Shown here: positions 27,528-38,575 of the stretch, piece by piece
Numbering within the stretch: the first letter of the stretch is position 1
Layout of the letters: every line of letters begins with the position of its first letter
Assembly (NCBI RefSeq): GCF_030272615.1
Contig: NW_026729150.1
Coordinates: forward strand, 1 to 64,000
DNA length: 64,000 bases
DNA from: Cryptomeria japonica
Taxonomy: Eukaryota > Streptophyta > Pinopsida > Cupressales > Cupressaceae
Direction: 5' to 3'
The notes under the pieces: model-generated
Seen by the model: the letters and a program-made list of their open reading frames with translations, nothing else
Told to the model about the DNA's origin: nothing
Database searches by the model: none
Position numbers and translations under genes: made by a program

Positions 27528-28188
27528 TGTTAGTGTAGGGTTTTTTATTTTCCTTATGTTAGGGGGTATTTATTTTTCCTACACATATATTATTAAGCTT
27601 TCTTAGGTTATTAGGTGTGGTTAATATGAGGACACGTGGCAGAATACAATAGCTACATGTGTAACTCTCCACCTCACATGGGTAGTTGAGTTACACACCC
27701 TCTTTTGGCTTGTTGTGCCACCTCTCATAACCATTATTTTTTCATTTCCTAAGTGGGTTATGGGGTAGTTGGGTTTCTCACCCTCTTTTGGCCTTATGTG
27801 CCACCTCTTATAACTCCTTTCTTGTTTTCATGTAAGGAGGTTATGCCACATGTTTTGACATTTACCAATTAGGTAAAAACCTCCCACCTTTTATGGGGTA
27901 GTAGGTAAAACCTCCCACTTTTTATGGAGGTGGGAGTTAATGCACCTCTTGGTTGTATATGCTATTATTTTTCTATATAATAAGCAATATACTCTCACCT
28001 TCACTAGTTAAGTGATAGCTCGGTGAGAGTCTTCTCTAAATTCTCTTCTTTATCTCTATTTTTCTCTCATATCAGATTTATCTTCATTCAGCTATTTTGA
28101 TCTTCGATCATCCATTTCTTGGAGTTGCATGTGATCTATGACCGACATCAGATCCTGGCTCGATTCTTGCTTCTCACAGAATTTAACA
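27528..28188 (+). mobile_element. Copia-1 3' LTR (661 bp)
   Basis: Begins TGTTAGTGTAGG and ends ...atttaaca, followed by GTAAT (28189-28193), a perfect copy of the GTAAT at 21551-21555. This proves a standard insertion and fixes the whole element at 21556-28188. Confidence 0.95.
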
Positions 28189-28792
28189 GTAATTGTTGTA
28201 GTTACAAAACTAACTCACATGACAATCCCATGATGCAAGCAAAGGTTGTGGAATCTATATACCTACCAATTCATTTTATTAAAAGTGTCTAAAGATTTCT
28301 CACCAATTTTTTTATGTCCATAACCTGCAATCATTATAAACCACGATACCATATTTCTTTGAGGCATTTAAGAAGTTCAAAGGCCTTGTGTATGTTTCAA
28401 TAATTTGCATACTTGTAGAGTATTGTGGGAGTTACAAATACAATAGCTGACAAAATTTTCATTCTACTATGATGGAGGTCCTTACATTGTTTCAAACTCT
28501 CATTTTGACATAGATTGGGAGGATATCGACATAGTTTGGGTAGTTTGGTTGTATGCTTGTCAAGTTATTTTGGTTGAGATGTGCATATCAAAAGATGGTA
28601 AACTGATATCTGAATTTCCATAGCTTTGTGAGTATTGAAAATGTGACCATTCCATATTTTAAATTTTCCCTTTTATCCTTCACAATCACCTAACTTAGAG
28701 TTAGATAAAAACTAGTGAGAATGAATTCTGCAAAGTTGATAATAAGATACCAACGAGATCACTAAACCCAAAATATGAGACAAACAAACTCA
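28189..28792 (-). mobile_element. 3' LTR of non-autonomous LTR element, right part
   Basis: Continues the LTR split by Copia-1. It parallels 30711-31314 base for base with scattered differences (for example gaggcatttaag, acaaatacaatagctgacaa). On the minus strand this LTR starts TGAGTTTGTTTG at 28792; the homology to the other LTR stops there. Confidence 0.8.
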
Positions 28793-29968
28793 CGTGCTAG
28801 GTATGAAATTTGTGAGAATAACTTCACAATATGTGGTTAAGTAGTCAAACTAATCTTCTTGGTTGTAAACAACCTACAGTAAACCCCATTACTACTTTAG
28901 GTACATAAAAAGTCTTCTTCCTTCACCTCTTCCAGCACTTAGCTAGTGGACTTGCCGATCTCCTCCGCTAAGTGTGCCCTCTTCTCTTCTTCCCTCTCCT
29001 AGACTCACATCCATTGTATACCATCCTCCTTTGCCAAAGGCATTCCCCTCTCTTTTTCTCCTTTGTGGGATCCAACCCACTATCAACCAACCTCCTCGAC
29101 AAAATCTCACTAGTAGTATCCTCTATTAGTTCCTCACACAAAGACTCCACAGCCCCATACAAATATACAACATTCATTTCCACTTTCTACAACTTTGACA
29201 TGCTCATATACAATATCTACTTGCATTTAAAATTCATCCTTATTCATCTTTATTTTGCCAAAATAAAAAAACTTAATTACCTCCTCAGCCACTGCAATAT
29301 CTTCTTTATCACCTTCTATTGCAACTATAACTTCTTCAGGTAGCTCAAATCCATTTTCTTTCTCATCTTTACTCAGCACAATCTGTTCTGTGAGAAATGT
29401 ACCATCCTCTTCTGGTTCTTGATCAACCTTTTCTATGACCTTTACCTTCTAACCTTCATCTTCTACCTCAATCTATGAGGTATTTTCTTCTCCATCACTT
29501 TCATTCACCAATTGATGGTCCACTGCAACCATTTTCTCTTCTTGTCTTTCTTCATTTGTCTTTTCACTAGTGTGAGTTGCTCTCATATCTTTTGCCTTTC
29601 TATTGCAACTATCCTTTCTCATCTCTCTCTTTATCCCTTCCAAGGCATCTCATGCCTCTTGCCTCAATTTTTGTGCTTTCCTCTCAAATATAGTCATCCA
29701 TCTCTTCTTTCTCCTTTTCTCTGACATGAGGATTATAAAAACCTAACAAATAAAAAACCCTCACTTTTTCTTTATTTTCTCCATCAATAACTTTCAGTCT
29801 TCTTAGCTCTCACTATTGCAAGACTCCTCCAAACTTCCACCAGTTTCTCAACCTCCTATCATACTCTCACTGCTTTATTCTCTTCCCACTCTCAGGTCCT
29901 AGCATAGGCTGCCTTACGTTTGATGCTTTGCCTATACACTCAAAACCTTTGGTTCTGATACCATTTGA
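28793..29968 (-). mobile_element. Interior of the non-autonomous LTR element, with primer-binding site
   Basis: Only about 1.2 kb separates the two LTRs. On the minus strand TGGTATCAGAACC (plus 29951-29963) lies five bases after the 5' LTR end, an initiator tRNA-Met type primer-binding site typical of copia-like elements. No protease, integrase or reverse transcriptase is present, so the element depended on another element for movement. A clear polypurine tract before the 3' LTR is not visible. Confidence 0.7.
29250..29727 (-). pseudogene. Decayed ORF of the non-autonomous element (~159 codons, 3 stops)
   Basis: From an ATG at 29727-29725 a single minus-strand frame runs to a TAA at 29252-29250, with only three internal stops (one TGA, two TAG). 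The N-terminal part is very basic (MSEKRRKKRW) and the rest is charged and acidic (EKVDQEPEEDG, ELPEEVIVAIEGDKED). The preservation of one frame with three stops suggests a former coding region. I recognise no family; it is not the usual gag or pol. It may be an extra protein carried by this element type or a captured host fragment. Confidence 0.4.
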
Positions 29969-31314
29969 TGCAAGGAAAAACCTTCTCTTGAGCATTCAAA
30001 TACAAAACATAAATCTACATTGGTAGATTCTCTCTTCTCTCATATTACACAAAAGATTGCAGCAAGCAACAAAGTCTACTTCAAATTAAAAATTAATATT
30101 AGGAACAAATTCAATTATGTTTGACCTCTTCAATGACCTTCCTCACAAATTTTGAAACTCACTCTTTTCTTCTACACAACCATTGACACAAGTGCCTTCT
30201 TCCTCCTACCCTATGAAGCCCCACTTTCTCACTTTCTCAACCCACACTTACTCACCATGCTACCTTGCGTTGTTTCCCTTCCTCCTTGTATCACACATAC
30301 TCTTTCACCACCAATTCAAGCTCTATCAAATAGCTGAATATATTGATGGATATCAAATTCCTTTCTCAATGAAGATGCACCATCATTTTTTATTCTTCCT
30401 TAGTTGGTGTCCTTTCTCATTCCTTTTACTAATTTTTTCTTTCTATTCAATTCATATTCCTTTGAGTCCATTCATCACTAGAGGGTTGAATAGTTAATAC
30501 AAGACATTTCAAATGCATGTCATTTTTCTTTTGTATTAAAACATTTAGAATGCATTCATTTGGTCGGCTAATTGATGAATGTGCTTTTCAATCAATGTCA
30601 TTCAAATTGTCATTTGATTGGCCTTCTTTCCTTCAAACCCCTATAGTCTGTTTTCTTGCTAAATAGTTTCAAATTAACATCTGGAAATTGTATTTGATGC
30701 AATTTTTTTTACTTACAAAATTAACTCACATGCATACCGTATGATGTAGGCAAAGGTTTTGAAATCTATAATCTTGCTAATTCATTTTTCTTAAAAGTGT
30801 GTAGAGCCTTCTCACCATATTCATTTTATGTATAACCTAAAAATATTGTAAACCACAATACCACATTTCTTTGAGGCATTTAAGTAGTTCACAGTATTTG
30901 TCTATGTTTCCACAATTTGCATACATTTAGACTACGGTGATAGTTACAAATACAATAGCTGACAAAATCTTCTTTCTGCTTCAATGGAGGTCCTTACTCT
31001 ATTTCAAGCTCCCATTTTGACACAAATTAGGAGGATGGTGATATAGGTTGTGTAATTTAGTTGTATGCTTGCCAAGTTCTTTTCCTTGAGATCTATTTTG
31101 TGCATATCAAAAGAGAGTAAACTAATATATGAGTCAGATCCATATAGCTTTCTAAGTGTTCAGTGTGACCATTATGTATTTTAAACTTTCTCTTTTATCT
31201 TTCACAATTACCTAACTTAGAATTAGATTGAACATGGTGATAATGAATTTTGTAAAGCAAATAAGAAGATTCCAATGAGAATATTGAACTGAAAATTTGA
31301 AACAAATAAACTCA
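29969..31314 (-). mobile_element. 5' LTR of non-autonomous LTR element (~1346 bp)
   Basis: On the minus strand the LTR starts TGAGTTT at 31314 and ends ...ccttgca at 29969, immediately before the primer-binding site. It matches 20871-21555 plus 28194-28792. The divergence is far higher than between the Copia-1 LTRs, so this element is older than its passenger, as nesting requires. Confidence 0.8.
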
Positions 31315-31366
31315 AAGAATTTGTTTTTTGTGGTGTTGATCGCGTATGAGTTGGCATGCCTCTACA

Positions 31367-32172
31367 CCACCTTCACATCTCTAAGCACAACTCACTGCTC
31401 ACAAACCTCATGAAGGTAAACAAGAGCAAAGGCTATATTTGAAATAATATAGTACCTTCAATCCCAATCCATGATACTCTTTGTCTTTGCAAATAAATAG
31501 TTATCTAGACTTTCATTTGGTAAGAATTAGTGGACCAAAGAAATTTGCCTCTTTGGTGGCTCCACCCCAAGAGTTGTATGGTGTCTTAGCTTACTGAATA
31601 TGGTAACTTTTGAAACACATTATTTCCTTCCTTGTTTCTATTGTGTAAGCAGAAGCATAAACTTAGAAGATCAAATATTGTAGCACAAATTAGTTGTAAA
31701 GAAATAATGAAAAGAATAAAATGGAATAATAGAACAAACATAAGAAGCTAATTTATGGGAAGTAAAACCTTGACAAAACATCAATAAAATATCCATTAGA
31801 CAAGGTGTCAATATTCTTATTATTCAAAAAAAACAATTACAATCCTCACAATTGTTGCTATCATAATTTCTCTTGCAATCTACATTTCTATAACTGCTCT
31901 TGCAATTTGAATACCTAAATATAGGTAAAACATGTGTTATTCCTCAAGACAACAAAGATATATAGAATATCCTCAAAATGACAACCATCACTAAACATAG
32001 ATAAAACCTATTTTATTCCTTTAAGAAAATTAGAAATTTTCTTTTAAAGATTAAAAACTATTTTCTTTCTTAAAAAATAAGATATAATTTATTTATTTAT
32101 TTTTGTTTTATTGGTGAATTGTTATCACAATCGTAATGGTTTCGAACCCTTAGATATTCTCTTGATACCCAC
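31367..32172 (-). pseudogene. Kinase-domain fragment of a lectin receptor kinase, split by an insertion
   Basis: Plus-strand 31367-31638 matches 16647-16925 of the intact kinase gene (for example gaaggtaaacaagagca, cttttggtggc-like, ccttccttgtttc). Matching resumes at 32140 (tttcgaaccc..agatattctct) and stops at 32172. The covered region is roughly residues 371-474, from the catalytic Lys strand to the HRD loop. The 500 bp between (31639-32138) is foreign and is flanked by gtttc on both sides, as expected of a 5 bp target duplication. The fragment has several changes that break the frame. It joins copia sequence directly at 32172/32173. Confidence 0.8.
31639..32138. mobile_element. ~500 bp insertion inside the kinase pseudogene
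   Basis: AT-rich sequence bounded by gtttc copies at 31634-31638 and 32139-32143. No coding capacity. Its ends (tattgtgtaa.. and ..cgtaatg) do not give a clear TIR or LTR signature, so the class is unknown; a solo LTR of a minus-strand element is possible. Confidence 0.4.
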
Positions 32173-33576
32173 AAACTATGAAAATGTAAATGCCCATACC
32201 TGAGATGCCATAACCAACTTGAATCCTCATAAGCCATATTTGCCAAACTTTTGTTATGTTCACCAAACCTCAAGGGGAACATCCTATTTCTTGTCATAGG
32301 AACAACAGTGATCACCCTATTATTCTTATTCTTATCATAGATAGTACAAGTCTTATTCTCAAAGACTACTTTATAATTTTTCTCACATAGCTGCCCAACA
32401 CTTGAACAAATTGTGCTTCAATTGTGGAGTATAATAAATATCATGAATACTCTTTATACCTTCTTTTGTTTGGACCTCCACAGCTCCTTTGGCAGCAACC
32501 TCCAATGATTTATCATCACCAAGCTGGATCTTGGATTTGAAACTTCCATCCTTTGTTGAAAACAATTTCTTATTTCCTGTCATATGGTTAGAGCATCCAG
32601 AATCTAGGTACCAAACATCTTTACTAATATTTTCACCCTTGGCATAAGATAAAAATAAGTGATCAGGAGGATTCTCACTACTTTCTTGAGCATAGTTAGC
32701 ACTTTTACCTTCTTTCAATCTGCATTCTCTTTCAAAGTGGCCATACCTATTACAATGGTAACATTGAACATTTTTCTTATCAAATCTGCCTCTACCTCTT
32801 CCTCTGAAACCACCACTTCCTTTTGAGCCACCTCTTCCTCTACCTCTTGAAGAATTTTGGCTTTGCCCTTTACCTTGGCCTTGATTGATTTTGGCACTAC
32901 TACTGCTTGCATCTTCATTTTTTGTGATTAGCAATTTAGAGGAAAATGCTTTCTCTACACCTTCAAAAGAATCTTTCAATCTTTCTTCATGAGACATCAA
33001 GGATCCAACCAGTTGATCAAACTGTAGTTTTGTCAAATCCTTGCCTTCTTCTATGATTATTGCTACATGATTCCATCTGGGTGTCAAAGATCTCAACACC
33101 TTTTTTATCAAAACTTCATTGCTTACAATTTCTCCAAGTGTAGCCATTTTATTGACCACATCTTTGACTCTGACACAATAATCACTTATACTTTCAGCTT
33201 CTTGCATCTTCAAATTCTTGAACTCTCACTTCAATGTCTGAAGCTTGACCACTTTAACTTGATCACTACCCTGGTAAGCTTCTTGTAGAGTCTTCCAGGC
33301 ATCTTTGGCAGTTGTTGCTCCTAATATTCTTGGAAATAAGCTCTTATCAAGAGCTATCTGAATGTGAAACAAAGCTTGAGCATTCCTTTTCCTTGCTTCC
33401 TTTCTTGTTGTTCTTTCATTGCCTGTAAGGGCATTCCAATTAGTTGGCTCTTGATAACTTGATTCAATAATCTCCCACAAATCTTTTCTAATAAAAAAGG
33501 TCAGCATCTTAATGCACCAATAATCATAATCATTCCCATCAAATTCTAGAACGGGCATATGGTTAGAATTCGACAT
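32173..33576 (-). pseudogene. Copia family-2, partial gag to GAG-pre-integrase (copy B)
   Basis: From 33576 the minus strand encodes a copia gag (starts MSNSNHMPVLEFDGNDYDYW), a glycine/arginine-rich linker, a CCHC knuckle (CYHCNRYGHFERECRL) and a protease start with an intact DSG (YLDSGCSNHM). It then continues after a one-base insertion near 32403 (an extra base relative to 47580) into the GAG-pre-integrase region (WLWHLRYGHL). A TGA lies at 33226-33228 in gag. Everything 3' of the pre-integrase domain is missing, because the sequence joins the kinase pseudogene at 32172. It is closely similar to Copia-2 at 44206-49109. Confidence 0.9.
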
Positions 33577-33628
33577 GATTAACTTTGGAAAAATTTCAAC
33601 AATAAAACTTTAACCCAAAACAATTTTA

Positions 33629-33643
33629 CCTGCTCTGATACCA
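33629..33643 (-). promoter_or_regulatory. Primer-binding site of copia family-2 copy B
   Basis: On the minus strand TGGTATCAGAGCAGG follows the 5' LTR after two bases and is a perfect initiator tRNA-Met type site. Confidence 0.85.
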
Positions 33644-33645
33644 CT

Positions 33646-34127
33646 TGTAGAATTTTGAACCTGACCTATCCTCTATGAACCAACTGATTAGCAAACAATA
33701 ACAACAAAAAGAAGAAAACACCAATATCTTTATTGAAGCTTAATTAAAAAATTACATAGAGGCTCTATATATAAAGAATTTGCAGTCTAGAAGAATAAAT
33801 AATAACTGCAGTTCTAAATATATTCCTAGCTTTGCATGGAAAGCTACTAAGGCTCTCAAACTAAAAAAATAAAACTACTCCCTAAATTAAGAATACAATA
33901 AGTGCATGCACAACATGCTTTATTTACTAAAAACAAACTCATGCAAAAAGAAAAACTAAGAATAGTCCTAAGGATTCATGCATGCTGGAGTACATGCTTT
34001 ATTTGCATGAATAAACGAAAAAAAACTATTAACTAAAAATAGCTTATGCATGGTGATGAATGGATAGCTTCATGTCCAAACTGGAGTTGCACTAAGCTGC
34101 ATGCTAGAGCAGCATCACTTATCAACA
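33646..34127 (-). mobile_element. 5' LTR of copia family-2 copy B (482 bp)
   Basis: Plus-strand ends are tgtagaatttt (33646) and ..cttatcaaca (34127), i.e. TGTTGATAAG...TTCTACA on the element's strand. It is full length, unlike the truncated 5' LTR of Copia-2, and matches the Copia-2 3' LTR throughout apart from an insertion-like stretch near 34050-34090. Confidence 0.88.
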
Positions 34128-36299
34128 AATCTCCTACTCCTTCCATTTTGCCCACGTGTTAGTTTTTTTACAGATAGTTTGTTTCTATTTGGCTTGATAT
34201 CTCCAATGTCTATTTAGTTATAAAATATATTACTCCTAATAAGTCAAATATATTAATAGAGATTTATATAATATGCTCAAACCTTACATTACAATGAATT
34301 AAACTCAACTTAAATTTTGACAAAATGCCCTAAACAAAAGGAACATAAAGGTAGCTACAATTTTAATCTATGGTCTCCAAACATCTATAGTTCATAGTAA
34401 ACTTATCAACATTAACAACTGTAAGCAATATTCAACAAATCTACAACAAATCTGTTATAATCTAGGTTGTGAGAGGATCAAAGTTATAATTTCTGCAACA
34501 AATCTACTAAAATTACACATAATTTAAGTATAAAATGTGAGAGAAAGAATAGAAAGAGGAAAAAAAAACATATCAGAGGTGCTTGTGAAGCATTCTAACT
34601 GAAAAGACAGAATACTTCAGTTGGATCAAATGACCACCAAGATTTTATAACAAACTAAAGATATATACATTCCACGGTTTTTGTTAATTATAATTGTCAA
34701 GTATGCTAAGTTCTTTCAGGCACAGTTTACTAACATCTACATCCCATCAGAAAACATTGCAAGATGGTAGATACATGCATGGTAATTGAAAGGCAATATT
34801 GCATATATGATTATAATTCATCAGAGCATGTCTAGCCCATTGACATAGACAATCAATTTTTTATATATAAGAATTGTTGCAATATCTTAAAAGTTGTGTT
34901 TTGCAATGGCAATTGGCCTTCTTTGACCATTCTTTTTCTTTCCTGTTGCATATATCTATAAAGTAACAGATCAGATAAATCCTAATTTTAAACCAATTAA
35001 ACTGTCATGTACTCATAACAAATGGACATACATATATACATATAACACTAAAATGATTCTTCTTATTCACTATCTTTGTATTTTTCATTAGCTTTCGATC
35101 CACAGTGTTACAGGCTCCTCCCATATTTCAGCCTGAAGGCTAATTAATTGCTAAAAGGTATTTGAATTTACAATCTTCTATTTATTTGGGCCATTGCTGG
35201 ATTTTTTTTAAATAAATGTTTCTATCTTTTAAATAAAAAATTGATATCTGGTGTTATAATCTTCCAGCAATAGATTATAAAATCTTTGTTTTCATCAAGT
35301 TTAAATTGCAATAAATTATATTTTTTAATAAAAGTAATTACATTCTAATTCAATAGACCACTCAACTCCTAACCAGAATTCTTAGCAGCTAAAAAAACTT
35401 TGAAGACATTATTTGGGTCTTTTGCACTGTGGTCTTAAATTTTCTTTGCAATTTTGTCATGTATTTGTAAGAAAAACCAATTTGTTTTCCCTTACATTTC
35501 CTCTGATCTTTTATAATTTAGTTTTTCCAAGCATTGATAGCATCTAACAATCAAACTATGCTTTCAGGCTGGCGGCTGGCATTTTATTCACGTAAGTAGA
35601 TATTTCAGTATAAGAGCTCTTTTTCCAGGTCAAGAGGGCTTTTGTAAGTATCTTGAGTTCAGTTCCAAACTTTCATACTATAATTTTCCATTCTTAATGA
35701 TTATTCATTATTTACAATGCTAGAATAGTGGGAGAACTTGCAAGAAACCAAGCTGATTGGTTTCATAGGTAACTAGTTAAATACTATCAAAAATTCTATT
35801 GTATGTTTCATATGATGGTCTGATTTTCTGTAAAATTTTGAAATATTGTTAAAGCGTATATATAAGATTTCATTTGGTCAAAATATGTATAATTTCCTCG
35901 TATTGCCTTCATTAATTCTTCCTTTGGGTTAAACAATTTGTCTTCCTTTATATTTATCATGTCATCTAAACAGTCATCTATTAGGCAATTTGTGAATTTT
36001 TGTTGATATGTCAATCTTAAAGAACTTTGATACTCAGAAAGTAAAAACTTTGAAAAAAAGTTTAACTAAAATATGTAAAATGTTTCATTTGCTTTTTTGA
36101 TTTATTTAATCAATTGTGAGTACTAAAAAGGAATAAAAAGGAAAGTTGTTAATTATAGTCAAAGGCAAAGGTTTATATAATAGATTTGAAAATATGTACA
36201 TATTCCTCAAGCACTCTACATTTTGTTTTACCATTGCGCATCCAAAATTCAAAAGAAAAAGTATGTTTGAAACAAGTATTACTATAACTTTCAATTTGT
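34128..36299. other. AT-rich spacer, no gene seen
   Basis: No ORF beyond chance. A few short stretches near 35575-35770 are bordered by ag/gtaag-like signals, but none gives a recognisable peptide. Confidence 0.4.
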
Positions 36300-36970
36300 A
36301 ACCTGTAATCATGTTGCAAAATCAAATTTAATGGAAACAACGGTTTTGAAAACAAATATTATTGTAATTTGAAATTGATGTTTCATTCTATTCTTATACT
36401 TCTTAGTAATTATGAATACTGATATGTTACTATTAATTGCAAATAGCAGCAACATTTGACACAAGGAACAAGTCTAGCAAATTCTCAATCACCATATTAA
36501 AAGGTAGGTTTTTTCACACATTTTCTATTCCTTATAGTTAGCAGTCTATAGTTTCCATTCATGTTGCAAAATTAAATTTTAAGGAAAGAATTGTTTTGAA
36601 GACAAATATTACTATAATTTGAAATTGATGTTTTATTGCTTCTTGAATTTGAAGAATTACTATGATAAAATCTAGCATGTTAAATTCAAATATGCATTGA
36701 TATTAAATCTAGTTAGGTAACAATAAAAAAAGAAGATTTCTTTCCTGACAATTATATTATAGTGATAGTGTCAATTTCGTTAACTAGGAGAAGACATCAT
36801 AAGTAGGGAGAGTTCTCGTCAAATAAAATAAGAATTATACTATATGAAAAAATAGTTAGCGAACAATAAAAAACAAAGATCGGTTTGCTTACAATTATAT
36901 CATACTCACAATATTGATTTTGTCAACTAGGAGAAGATATCACAAGGGAGACAGACTCCTAGTAACAAAG
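36300..36970. repeat. Two pairs of diverged direct repeats before the Helitron ORF
   Basis: An ~85 bp unit (catgttgcaaaat...aatttgaaattgatgtttt) occurs at about 36310 and again at about 36560. A second unit (aacaataaaaaa...aactaggagaaga...atca) occurs at about 36720-36820 and 36865-36960. They lie just upstream of the Helitron-type coding region and may belong to its 5' end. Confidence 0.6.
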
Positions 36971-37045
36971 AAACAAAATTTGTAATTTCTAGCCACATAT
37001 ACATCATACTTGCAAGATCTCACTTACTATTGAGTAACACACCAA

Positions 37046-38575
37046 TTGTGTATTTCTCTAGACAAACAAAAAACAGAAATTATTGACATAGACAACTACA
37101 AGATTACAAGCAAACCTCAAATTGTCATCATTGACAATGTACTACAAAAGGAAGGACTATATAGAATAAGTATATCTACATACAATATTGGAGATTTCTT
37201 ATTTGACTCATTATCATATCTACTAAACCATCAATACAAATCAACGCAACTGCAAATCGGAACCATTGACTACTTCTTTAGTTGCATTGCAAAAGGTGAA
37301 ATAGAAGCAATCAACTCATATAACTATGAACTAAATCCTCAAACTCTATATGAATTACACAAAATACTAGATCTCAAGACATACATCCGAAGAATGCGAC
37401 TGCCTGCAAAACCAACTACAACTGACCAAGAGATTAGATTATGGGGAGACATATTTTGTATACAATGGCTATCCAAGTGGTTAAATATACAAATATGTCT
37501 CTAGTCAATGTCCATAGGGAAAATGTACTACCATTCCAATCCATTACCAAATACAGAATCAAATTCCATCCTCTTCCATGATGCAAATTCTTTTACAAGA
37601 CATTTTGAACCACTTTTAAGATTCAAAACACAAAATCTGCAATTCCAACAAAGCATAACACTGAGAGAAGTCAAAAAATATATCAAAACTAATACAAAGG
37701 AAAAACTAATCAAATGTACAAAAAGGAAAAGGTCAAAAAATAGTAACATAAGTAAAAAAATGAAAAGCCCAGAAAATATCAACACAACTACACCTGAAGA
37801 AGACAACGGACTAAAAAGCAACTCCCAACCAATATTTTCATTGCGCCAATTGAAGAAATTGATTAGAAGTACCAAAGAACATGAAACAATGGAACTAGTA
37901 GAACCACGAAAAGTGGAACATACAAAGATAATCTTGAATTCCGAAGATCAATAACAAATGCAAAACAACCATAGACCAATATGTACAAGTTTGAAAAAGA
38001 GGAGAACACTATCACCAATACAAATTTTCCAAAGTATAATCCTAGACACACCAAAACATGAATGTTCAATTTGCCAATTACTATGTTTCAACAAAGACAT
38101 TAAAATTTTCACAAAAAAACAAAAACATACATACAACAAACTACTCAAATCCAATAATGTTGTATTAACAAATTCAATTTGTCACATATGTCATATTGCA
38201 TTAAAATAATCAGTTGTACCTAAGTATGCTACACCACATAATATCCAAACCAATAAACCATTGTAATATGTACAAATATGATCACAACTAGAAGAACGCC
38301 TTGTTTCACTCAGAATTGCATTTGCCCAAATTTGGGAACTAGGATACAAAACATTTCAAATGGGATTAACAGGTTCTATCATCAATGTTCTAGTTAACAT
38401 GAACATTAAACAAAAAGCATTGCCAAAATCAGTTGGCAGTACATCAACAATTGTTATATCTCTAAAAAGAGGCTTGGAATATAAAAATGTATTTCAAAAA
38501 CGAATGGTGCAACCAAATATGATTATGCAAGCTCTTGACCAGTTAACAAAAAACTACACTATTCAGAATGGAAAA
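37046..38575 (+). pseudogene. Helitron polyprotein N-terminal part: OTU-like protease, zinc cluster, DUF6570-like
   Basis: One frame holds ORFs at 37046-37504, 37508-37954, 37958-38209 and 38360-38581. The first contains an OTU-like cysteine protease pattern: GDFLFDSLSYLL, where the catalytic Cys expected in GD(x)C is replaced by Phe, then WGDIFCIQWL and a C-terminal FTRHFEPL with the expected His. Next come a lysine-rich linker and a cysteine cluster (CSICQLLC at ~38070; CHICH at ~38185). The last part (FAQIWELGYKTFQMGLTGSI, then LPKSVGS and LKRGLEYK) resembles the DUF6570 region that precedes the Helitron N-terminal domain. Stops at 37502, 37952, 38207 and near 38265 and 38280 break it. OTU domains are known from Helitron2/Helentron elements. 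Confidence 0.7.

Noticed and set aside
30152-30497. Small ORFs in the LTR of the non-autonomous element
   Set aside because: The other LTR copy (21020-21360) does not keep the same frames, so they are not conserved coding sequence.
31639-32138. Solo LTR of a defined family
   Set aside because: The candidate TG/CA ends do not coincide with the gtttc duplication, so the class cannot be assigned.
35570-35775. Small exon-like stretches with gtaag borders (e.g. before 35594, 35645 and 35769)
   Set aside because: Peptides are 6-15 residues long and match nothing I recognise; AT-rich DNA gives such borders by chance.
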